From positions 1 through 13,886 of the forward strand of contig CAZITB010000079.1 in NCBI GenBank assembly GCA_964542055.1: a DNA stretch of 13,886 bases. Direction: 5' to 3'. Position numbers and translations under genes: made by a program. The stretch comes from CAZITB01 sp964542055. Lineage in GTDB: Bacteria; Planctomycetota; Phycisphaerae; Sedimentisphaerales; CAMDDF01. Each line of letters begins with the position of its first letter. The first letter of the stretch is position 1. The notes beneath the pieces were generated by a model. That model did no database searches. It was not told where the DNA came from and worked only from the letters and a program-made list of their open reading frames with translations. Positions 6,129 through 12,826 of this stretch are shown here, piece after piece.

Positions 6129-7673
6129 TTATTTTTTCTTTTTCTTTTCCTTTTTCGGTTTAGCCGCTTTTAGCTTTTTGTCTTTTTTGGCTTTAGCCGG
6201 TTTTGGAGATTTTGTTCCGCCGGCAGCGATGCCGACAAACATCCAGACCAGAGCTATGACTGCAAGACCGGCTGCGACATACCATATAATGGATTGTGTT
6301 TGAGTCAGCAATGAAGGGGTGATTCCTTTCGAACCGGCCATTGCGACTATAATGGTGAAAATCGAAATGATCATCGGCAAGATAAGCATCGAACCGAATA
6401 TGTTGCTGGAACTGTCAGGAGCAGGTTCGGCATAAACTACCGCACCGGCAGTTGCCTGTGGTGCTGATTCGGCTGGAGCAGAAGAAATGTCCTGAAAATC
6501 GTTAATGCCTGCAGAAGGCTGTTCTTCGATATCCTCGGTAGAAGCTGCGGCAAAGATGTCATCACCGCCTGCATCCATGGCAGGTTCGTCAGCACCACCG
6601 CCGGCACCGGGGATAATATCATCAAGAACCGCACCCAGACTGGTGTCGTCGGCCTGAAGTGAAAGATCGAGCAGGCCGCTGCCGCTTCCGAAGCTCTCGA
6701 GATTGACATCTTCATCAAGGCTCGGTTCGTCGCCTTCACCTTCAAGTTGTACTTCAGCGGTTTCGCTTAGACTGTCATCAGTCAATTTGTATTCGCTGTC
6801 GCTTTCACCTAGAACGGATATACCTTCGTTGGTGGATTTTGTTCCTTCGTTGTCATCTAAATCGAAATCGAAGTCTCCTCCGCTTTCTGATCCTGAATCA
6901 AGCTGCATGTCATCAAGTTGAAGGTCGCCGGTATCATCGGCAAGAGCTGGGATTTCCTGATCGGGCTGTTTTTGCTGCTGAGGCTCTTCGGAATCGACTT
7001 GGGGTTCTTCCGCGTCGGCTTGAGGCTGAGGTTCAAGTTCAAGATCAATATCTTGCTGGTCAGATTCTTTAGTTTCAGGGGTTTGGGTCTGATCATCAGG
7101 TTCTAAAGCGAGTTCGAAATCATCATCCTGAGATTGAGATTCAGGTGCAAGCTGAGGTTCGTCCGCAGGGGGAAGCTGAGGTTCTTCTTCGACCGGTTCC
7201 AGTTCAAGCGGCTGGTCCTGATCGGGCTGGTCTGAGGCAAGTTCAAGGGGCTGATCCTGGTCTGAATCTGACTGAGGCTCCTGGGGTTCGGATTTTTCTT
7301 GAAGATCGGTATCTCCGTCCAGTTCGATATCTAAATCGCTGCCGCTCAAAGCCATGTCCATACTGGAACCATCAAGCTCTAAATCGAAATTTTCGTCGTC
7401 GAAGTCCTGATTATCAAGACCCTCCATTTCGCTCATTTCATCGTCACTTGCCAGGCCGAGAGTTGAGCCTTCTGTGCCCTGGTCGAGACCTAAGGTGTCA
7501 TCTGGGATGCTGGATTGACCTGCTAGAGCGTCAACTTCATCTTTTTTGAATAATAGCTTGGGGCCGTCGCGAAATTCACGCAATTTTCCATCCTGAATCA
7601 TATCGCGAATCTGTTTTTCGGATTTGCCGAGCTTTTCGGCAACTTCGATTAATGTGTAAAACATACCTGCCAT
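6129..7673 (-). CDS. Membrane-anchored helix-turn-helix protein with acidic linker and polylysine tail
   Basis: A 514-residue protein of unknown function. Residues 5-50 (FYTLIEVAEKLGKSEKQIRD..., ending KKDEVDAL) look like a MerR/excisionase-type helix-turn-helix, so DNA binding is likely. Residues about 55-420 are acidic and low in complexity (Asp, Glu, Gln, Ser, Pro), with repeats such as DQPLELA/DQPLELE and EEPQL/DEPQL, and are probably disordered. More conserved-looking islands lie at 284-302 and at 331-353 (GSGLLDLSLQADDTSLG...). Two membrane helices follow (about 429-446 and 462-484). A tail of 28 residues contains 16 lysines. With both termini cytoplasmic, the DNA-binding domain would be tethered to the inner membrane. 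The ATG at 7673 has an AAGGA Shine-Dalgarno 8 nt upstream. It is cotranscribed with the small membrane protein upstream and ended by the terminator at 6095-6122. I recall similar proteins in planctomycetes but no assigned role. Confidence 0.85.
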   Translation of the reverse strand: MAGMFYTLIEVAEKLGKSEKQIRDMIQDGKLREFRDGPKLLFKKDEVDALAGQSSIPDDTLGLDQGTEGSTLGLASDDEMSEMEGLDNQDFDDENFDLELDGSSMDMALSGSDLDIELDGDTDLQEKSEPQEPQSDSDQDQPLELASDQPDQDQPLELEPVEEEPQLPPADEPQLAPESQSQDDDFELALEPDDQTQTPETKESDQQDIDLELEPQPQADAEEPQVDSEEPQQQKQPDQEIPALADDTGDLQLDDMQLDSGSESGGDFDFDLDDNEGTKSTNEGISVLGESDSEYKLTDDSLSETAEVQLEGEGDEPSLDEDVNLESFGSGSGLLDLSLQADDTSLGAVLDDIIPGAGGGADEPAMDAGGDDIFAAASTEDIEEQPSAGINDFQDISSAPAESAPQATAGAVVYAEPAPDSSSNIFGSMLILPMIISIFTIIVAMAGSKGITPSLLTQTQSIIWYVAAGLAVIALVWMFVGIAAGGTKSPKPAKAKKDKKLKAAKPKKEKKKKK

Positions 7674-7725
7674 AATAATTTTCCTTACTTAAAACTGCTC
7701 CATATAAATGGTTTAATTCAGTTAA

Positions 7726-8136
7726 TCAATTAGTTTGATCAACTAAATCTTTCAAATCACTTTTTTTAAAGGTACTTTTGTTCGTTTCCGGTGAAAGCAA
7801 CATTTCTTTTATAGCCTCGGGTGTAGGGTCGGCGTTGTTATACTGATCTAAAAGTTTGTCGTAACTATAGTTTCTTACGGCTATTAGCTTCAATCTGTTC
7901 GGTGGGGTTCTGCGGTTGGAAATTTCGTAAAGAACAATTTTTTCCAGCCTGGTATCTATCAGAGCCAAAATGCTGGAATCGTCACCAGCCTTGAATGAGG
8001 CAACTATAATATTGGCGTCAGGATTGGCGGGATTTTGCGCGAAGAGGTATTGGGTATCTTGACTTGCCAGAAAATATCCGACTGCCAAGCCTAAAAGAGT
8101 GAATGCTACCCAGTAAATCCTGTTATTAGATTTCAT
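7726..8136 (-). CDS. Small membrane-anchored protein of unknown function
   Basis: A 136-residue protein with an N-terminal hydrophobic segment at about 7-24 (WVAFTLLGLAVGYFLAS) acting as membrane anchor or uncleaved signal. The rest faces outside the cytoplasm. It contains a compact strand-rich stretch with a SSILALIDTRLEKIVLYEI core and then a LKLIAVRNYSYDKLLDQYNN segment, ending in a charged tail. I do not recognise a named family. The open frame extends two codons further to an ATG at 8142, but the AGGG Shine-Dalgarno touches that ATG. The ATG at 8136 has 6-nt spacing and is preferred. It has a promoter at 8177-8204 and is followed after 52 nt by the helix-turn-helix membrane gene, so the two probably form one transcription unit. 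Confidence 0.8.
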   Translation of the reverse strand: MKSNNRIYWVAFTLLGLAVGYFLASQDTQYLFAQNPANPDANIIVASFKAGDDSSILALIDTRLEKIVLYEISNRRTPPNRLKLIAVRNYSYDKLLDQYNNADPTPEAIKEMLLSPETNKSTFKKSDLKDLVDQTN

Positions 8137-8176
8137 AATCATCCCTGTAAATTACAGATCATCGCTAAGACCATAG

Positions 8177-8204
8177 ATTATAGCTAATTATATTGACTTT
8201 GCAA
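8177..8204 (-). promoter_or_regulatory. Sigma70-type promoter of the two-gene membrane unit
   Basis: On the minus strand TTGCAA (8199-8204) and an exact TATAAT (8177-8182) are separated by 16 nt. The expected start near 8170 gives a leader of about 35 nt before the ATG at 8136. This is the best promoter-like match I found in the window. The upstream flank to 8277 is otherwise plain and carries no gene. Confidence 0.55.
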
Positions 8205-8277
8205 GGGGTATTTGGATTAGTTTGGGGGTATATCTTACCTATTTTTGCAATTGAAATTTGTGTTTGGATGCAGGCAT

Positions 8278-8310
8278 AAAAAAAGGGATGGAACCTGTCC
8301 ATCCCCTTTT
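8278..8310 (-). terminator. Rho-independent terminator of the GH38 gene
   Basis: On the minus strand AAAAGGGGATGGA pairs with TCCATCCCTTTT (one bulged G) around a five-base loop. The T-run at its 3' end is seven bases long. It lies about 18 nt beyond the stop codon of the mannosidase-family gene and separates it from the promoter of the next unit. Confidence 0.85.
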
Positions 8311-8328
8311 GATAGTATAAATCTGTAG

Positions 8329-11175
8329 TTACTGCTTAATCAAGATAGTTTCAATCTTGTGTGGGCCCATTTCCAGGGTTAATTTGCCGCCTGATACCTT
8401 GACATCGTCGAGTCTGGTTTCGTTGAGTTTGAGTCTGTGGGCTGATGCAATCTTAAGAGGTGTTTTAATATCCACTTTGACCTTTTTCGAAGATGTATTC
8501 CAAAGCCTCAGAATTATGCCGTCGCCAGCTTCAGATTCTTTGAGAGCTGAGAGCATTACTTTGTCAGAGCTGATTTTCAAGAATGTGTCTGTGGTTGGCA
8601 GATCGCCCTTGTCGCAAGGAACGCCCTGGATTGTAGGGATATCAACCTTGTGGTCGTAAGCCTGCTGGAGGACCTGGCCGGATTCCCAGTTGCCGGTGTG
8701 CGGATACAATGCATAATTGTATTCGTGGGAGCCAAATGAATGGAGACCTGTGTATTTTTCTAATTCTTCAGCAATCATCTTCTTATTGGCGGTCATGTAA
8801 GCCCGCTGAGTACGAAGCAGTGTAATTGCGATAGTCCTGTCTGAATCGTCTTTAACTTCGTATTCACGGAGTCCTTTATTGAGCACTGCCAAGCCGATTT
8901 TACCGTCACTAACATCAACGAAGTTCTGCATCGGCTGGAAGGGGAAAAACTGTTCGTGGTTGTCGCCGTTATCGGTCCATCTGAGGCATCTCTGGTCAAC
9001 TGCAAACGCACTTTCAACTGAAACTGTGTCTGTGTTTACATGCGACGGGAAATTCACACGCAGTCTGTGGTCGCGTGCATCGTTATATAGCTTGGTTTTA
9101 GCCTTTAGGTATTTAGCGTCTTTGTTGAGTTCAAGCCATGTGGTTATAGGAATGACTCGGGTTTCGTTGAGCCTGTCGCTGCTGTCGAGAGTGGCTGCGG
9201 CAGGAACGGTAATAGAGAGATCGATCTTGAAGATACCCCTTAGCAGATTTGATTCGACCATTGTGATTGTCGCGTTAGCACCGATGGTAGTCTGGATGGG
9301 ATTTCTCATTGGATGGCTGCTGAGGTGAGCATTGCCGGTTTCACCGTTGTCGGTGAAGTAATGGAGGTTTTCCATTTGGTGGCCAGTCTCTTTATGCAAC
9401 AGTGAGAAAGTACCGTTAGGGTTGATCTGAACTTTGATGAACTCATTTTCAAGTACGCCGTTTTCTCTTGCGATCATTGCTCTATCGGGACCGTGTTCGG
9501 GGTGGGCAACATATTTCGGACCGCGTGGACGAAGAGCGTAAGTTGTGTAACCCATTGCAGGCACTTCGGCGTCAACGAGGATTCTTCTGCGAACCATCGG
9601 CATTTTAACGCCATTTGTATCTACTTCAGTTTCGATGCCGATCTGGATATCATGTTTGCTGAGTTCATGGGAACCGACAATATCGCCCTTGTCATCAATG
9701 ATATCATAAAATTTGATTTCGTTGTCTTGATCATCAACACCGGGGCGAGGATCAGCAGCTTTATCGAAAATTTTCTCTTTAGGCAGATCAATCATGAGCT
9801 GGAGAACCTGTTTACGGCTGTAAGGCAGGTTGTTGAACATTGTGAAGGTGAATTCACCATCTTTGAATGACTTTTTGGTATTGATCTTTTCGAAGATGCT
9901 GATAGCACTTCTTGATGTGATTTCCTCGCTAACCATTCTTGCGATAGAGAAGTTGTAAAGCATATCTTCGTGTGCCTGGTCAACAGCAGCGCCGCAGATG
10001 CTGTCGTGTGCATGGTTGAGCAGGAGGTGACGCCATGCTCTTTGCATAATCGCAGTGGGATATTCTTTTCCGAGAAGCGACGCGATAGAAGCAAGCGGTT
10101 CAGCAAGATAAGTCAAGCCGGTTTCAGCCTGTTCGTTTAGAACTTTAAGTTTAATTCTCGATGAATGAGTCGCACCGAGCAATCCATTGAAGCCCATTTC
10201 AACCGCAGGATAACGCAATTCTCCTTTGTGGACTTTAAGTTTATCAAGGGGATTGTCTTTTGTGATTCTTTCCATGTATTGATCAAGCGAACTTTGAACG
10301 ATTTCGACATCATCAGAAACAGAATTCAAAGCATTTACCATATCAGGAAGCGGTTCGAAAGGAACGTCATTGTCTTCCATGTTCAGAGCAAGAACGGTAT
10401 TTGAAACCTGGTAAGGCATGGCCTGATCCAGAATAGCCTGGAGATACTTTTTCAAGGTCTGGGGGTCTTTGTTGAAGTCTTTTGTCTCAGTAAGGGTTTT
10501 GAACGCCCTTTCATAGTGAATCTTATCGCACATGTGTACAGGGTGTTTTTCGGGATTGAATTTGTAGTCGAGGCTCCTTGGTTCTTTGCCAAGTACCAGT
10601 GTCTGGTGGATGTAGAAAAACCAGTTTGTTCTTGTTACTTCATCAAAAGTTCTTAGCATGTGAATTCTTGAGCCGTCTTTACCTTCCCAGCAGAAAAGCG
10701 GGTCAAGGATGTGCTTATTTGTTCCGCGATAGAAGATAGCATTTGGTATATCAAAACCTTGATAAATCTGGGGCAGCTGTGAAGTTTGTCCGTAGCCGGT
10801 GGCTGTGTAACCAGCGGTTATAGCACCGCCGAATTCATCTGCTTTTTTCTTGCCGAGAAGAAGGTTTCTAATGATAGCTTCAGGAGCCACTGTGAACATT
10901 TCTGGAAGAGTGTACCAGCTAACTAAGTTGATTCTGCCATCCTGGACAAATTTTTTGATCTTTTCTTTATTTTCCGGTCTTAGTTCAAGATAATCATCCA
11001 GAACAACCATACCGCCGTCGAGACAATATGTTTTGTAGTCCGGTCTTTTTTCGAGAACGTCAATCATCGTCTGCATCAATTCAATCAACCTAGGTTTGGA
11101 TTGCTCAGCAGTATGTCTCCATTCTCTGTCCCAGTGCGTACCAGAAATCACGTGCATTTGATACTTTTTTGACAT
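8329..11175 (-). CDS. GH38-like alpha-mannosidase-family protein
   Basis: A 948-residue protein with the glycoside hydrolase family 38 layout: N-terminal catalytic barrel, helical middle domain and large beta-sandwich C-terminal domains. HWDREW (14-19) supplies the His and Asp zinc ligands. NHAHDSICG (387-395) supplies the distal zinc histidine (H390). The family would hydrolyse alpha-mannosides or related glycans. No signal peptide is seen, so it is likely cytoplasmic. Oddly, the segment normally reading GY-x-PD-x-FGH, whose Asp is nucleophile and zinc ligand, reads GYTATGYGQ (122-130) here, so that Asp is absent. I recall an uncharacterised subgroup with a similar string. The open frame extends to a TTG at 11181, but an AAGGA Shine-Dalgarno sits only 3 nt from it and 9 nt from the ATG at 11175, so ATG is chosen. 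It stands alone, with no transporter or sugar genes beside it. Confidence 0.88.
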   Translation of the reverse strand: MSKKYQMHVISGTHWDREWRHTAEQSKPRLIELMQTMIDVLEKRPDYKTYCLDGGMVVLDDYLELRPENKEKIKKFVQDGRINLVSWYTLPEMFTVAPEAIIRNLLLGKKKADEFGGAITAGYTATGYGQTSQLPQIYQGFDIPNAIFYRGTNKHILDPLFCWEGKDGSRIHMLRTFDEVTRTNWFFYIHQTLVLGKEPRSLDYKFNPEKHPVHMCDKIHYERAFKTLTETKDFNKDPQTLKKYLQAILDQAMPYQVSNTVLALNMEDNDVPFEPLPDMVNALNSVSDDVEIVQSSLDQYMERITKDNPLDKLKVHKGELRYPAVEMGFNGLLGATHSSRIKLKVLNEQAETGLTYLAEPLASIASLLGKEYPTAIMQRAWRHLLLNHAHDSICGAAVDQAHEDMLYNFSIARMVSEEITSRSAISIFEKINTKKSFKDGEFTFTMFNNLPYSRKQVLQLMIDLPKEKIFDKAADPRPGVDDQDNEIKFYDIIDDKGDIVGSHELSKHDIQIGIETEVDTNGVKMPMVRRRILVDAEVPAMGYTTYALRPRGPKYVAHPEHGPDRAMIARENGVLENEFIKVQINPNGTFSLLHKETGHQMENLHYFTDNGETGNAHLSSHPMRNPIQTTIGANATITMVESNLLRGIFKIDLSITVPAAATLDSSDRLNETRVIPITTWLELNKDAKYLKAKTKLYNDARDHRLRVNFPSHVNTDTVSVESAFAVDQRCLRWTDNGDNHEQFFPFQPMQNFVDVSDGKIGLAVLNKGLREYEVKDDSDRTIAITLLRTQRAYMTANKKMIAEELEKYTGLHSFGSHEYNYALYPHTGNWESGQVLQQAYDHKVDIPTIQGVPCDKGDLPTTDTFLKISSDKVMLSALKESEAGDGIILRLWNTSSKKVKVDIKTPLKIASAHRLKLNETRLDDVKVSGGKLTLEMGPHKIETILIKQ

Positions 11176-11244
11176 TTTCAAAAATCCTTAAAATTAAATA
11201 ACACTTTCATTTCATTTTAAAATTATGTTCTGAATGATTGTAAT

Positions 11245-11262
11245 AATTCGCCGCCGGCAATT
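11245..11262. promoter_or_regulatory. Imperfect inverted repeat upstream of the GH38 gene
   Basis: AATTCGCCGCCGGCAATT has AATT at both ends and a GC-rich centre containing GCCGGC. It is about 70 nt upstream of the GH38 start and just downstream of a possible -10, which fits an operator. The symmetry is only partial, so this is tentative. Confidence 0.2.
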
Positions 11263-11273
11263 TGCTGTACCAG

Positions 11274-11279
11274 ATTATA
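11274..11279 (-). promoter_or_regulatory. Possible -10 element of the GH38 gene
   Basis: An exact TATAAT on the minus strand would give a leader of about 90 nt. I see no good -35 hexamer at 16-18 nt. The 142-nt gap between the GH38 gene and the upstream gene holds no other candidate and no strong terminator; only a 5-bp stem lies at 11305-11318. Confidence 0.3.
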
Positions 11280-11323
11280 TACAAGTAAAATTGCGGATAT
11301 GGAAAGATGTAAGCATCTGACGA

Positions 11324-12661
11324 TTAATTATTTTGCTCCAGCAAATCTTCTCTTGATTGCCCTCTTTTTCTGAGAACTCTAGGGTCGATATATCTTCCGC
11401 CTGCACCAGGTCGGCTTTGAATTCCTTCAAGGGCTTCATCTATTAGCTTGACAAATTGAGCACTATAATTGTAATCCTGGCCGGTTACTATATTTCCATC
11501 CCTTTCAAATTTTGCATTTGTATAGACTGCTCCTGCACTTCTTAGAACGGTAAAGTAACCTTGGGAACCTGTAACCTGCACATTTTCTATAATATCAGCG
11601 TGAGCCAGAAACCTTACAGACCTTCCTATGGCCCCTACTACTTTATTTAAAGTCGCAGCACGTCTTATAATTGGAATTATTGGATTGCTCCGAACATTTA
11701 CGCTGGCACGTAACCCACTTACAAGCACAACTGCATCGAAATCTTCTACGTTTACTTGGGCATAGACCATGGAAGGGTCTATCCAGCCTCTTCTGTCGGT
11801 TCGGTACCTTTTCATTGCCGGAGCGGCCACTTCTACTTCGATATCAGCGATTTGTAAAATATCAAATATATCAAAAAATTCTCTGTCAACTATCCTATCA
11901 TCCGGGATGAGTATTACAGCCCTTTTGACAGGCGGCAAGGTCTGCTCCTGTTGGACGGGTGGTATTTGCTTTAGTTTAGGGACTTGGCCGGGCGGTGGAT
12001 AGCCGAAAGATGCCATATATACCGGTTGTTGAGTTGGAGAAATTTCCAAGGCGCTTTTTACACGTGACTGATCGAAAACAGGAGTGGTTTTCATTGCAAG
12101 TCCCATCGAAACCGCTTGGAGATGCATATTTTGGGCCACCTGTCCAGTGAGCATATAAAGGATTTTTTGTGCATTTTCAGAATATTTCCTAGAAAGTTTG
12201 TCGGCAGATGCGGCAATCACTATTGTGCAGGGGGCATTTAAAAGGGCTGATTCGTTGCCTGCAGCCATGGATAAACTTCTTCTTATATCCCGTCCCGAAG
12301 TTTTTAAAATTATTTCATTTTCGGGTTGATAAACGTAAATTCCGTTTTTGATTACTAGATACAGTTCGATCGGGTCGATATCTTTCTGTGCGTAAACTGT
12401 TCTTCTTCGAGTATTTGGATCTACAATACCCTGCCCTGCCCATAAAAGTTGCGAAATTGCATCCAAAGACAGGGGTTGATCGGTAAAATCGTCGAATTGC
12501 ATATCGGCGGTAAGTAATTGTTCGAGACTATAAGAGCCGACGGTTGATGGCTGAGGCAGTTCAAGCTCATTTAAGAGTTCCGGCTGGGTCGTTTGATTGT
12601 TGGGCTCTGCTAAAGCCGTGGAAATGAATGTTAGAATTAAAATTATAAAGATTTTTTTCAT
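11324..12661 (-). CDS. Secreted nitroreductase-like / DJ-1-PfpI-like fusion protein
   Basis: A 445-residue protein with a clear signal peptide (MKKIFIILILTFISTALA, probable cleavage after A18 by signal peptidase I), so it is exported. Residues about 62-221 resemble a SagB-type nitroreductase domain: LSLDAISQLLWAGQGI at the start, IELYLVIKNGIYVY in the middle, and a helix GQVAQNMHLQAVSMGLAM. Residues about 246-412 resemble a DJ-1/PfpI Rossmann domain: RAVILIPDD, DFDAVVLVSG, KVVGAIGRS, RDGNIVTGQDYNYS. The usual nucleophile cysteine of the AICxGP elbow is glycine here (G346), so protease or glyoxalase chemistry is unlikely. A proline/glutamine-rich linker (222-245) joins the domains. The ATG at 12661 has a strong GAGGTG Shine-Dalgarno. 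Role unknown; domain calls are by pattern and the first is less sure than the second. Confidence 0.75.
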   Translation of the reverse strand: MKKIFIILILTFISTALAEPNNQTTQPELLNELELPQPSTVGSYSLEQLLTADMQFDDFTDQPLSLDAISQLLWAGQGIVDPNTRRRTVYAQKDIDPIELYLVIKNGIYVYQPENEIILKTSGRDIRRSLSMAAGNESALLNAPCTIVIAASADKLSRKYSENAQKILYMLTGQVAQNMHLQAVSMGLAMKTTPVFDQSRVKSALEISPTQQPVYMASFGYPPPGQVPKLKQIPPVQQEQTLPPVKRAVILIPDDRIVDREFFDIFDILQIADIEVEVAAPAMKRYRTDRRGWIDPSMVYAQVNVEDFDAVVLVSGLRASVNVRSNPIIPIIRRAATLNKVVGAIGRSVRFLAHADIIENVQVTGSQGYFTVLRSAGAVYTNAKFERDGNIVTGQDYNYSAQFVKLIDEALEGIQSRPGAGGRYIDPRVLRKRGQSREDLLEQNN

Positions 12662-12765
12662 TTATCGCACCTCTTGTATGAAGATTTATTTTTATTATAT
12701 TGGTTTTTTTTCGAAAAATATAGTATATTTACCACAAAATTATCCCGTTTATTTTGAAGAAATGC

Positions 12766-12793
12766 TTGCAGAAAGTGTCAAAAGTTGAATAAT
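12766..12793 (+). promoter_or_regulatory. Possible promoter of the divergent membrane-protein gene
   Basis: TTGCAG (12766-12771) and AATAAT (12788-12793) are 16 nt apart and would start transcription near 12800, some 27 nt before the ATG at 12827. On the opposite strand an exact TTGACA overlaps it at 12776-12781, but only a poor -10 follows. The 165-nt gap is the only divergent junction in the window and must hold promoters for both genes. Confidence 0.3.
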
Positions 12794-12826
12794 TATCTCT
12801 TTGGAACCAATTTTAAGGGCTGACAA

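Noticed and set aside
6820..7320. Multiple plus-strand open frames opposite the acidic linker
   Set aside because: They arise from the biased codons of the low-complexity Asp/Glu/Gln region and read as Ser/Phe/Leu/Arg-rich strings without domain character.
8137..8142. ATG start for the small membrane protein at 8142
   Set aside because: The AGGG Shine-Dalgarno directly touches this ATG; the ATG at 8136 has 6-nt spacing.
11176..11181. TTG start for the GH38 gene at 11181
   Set aside because: The Shine-Dalgarno would be only 3 nt away, whereas the ATG at 11175 has a normal 9-nt spacing.
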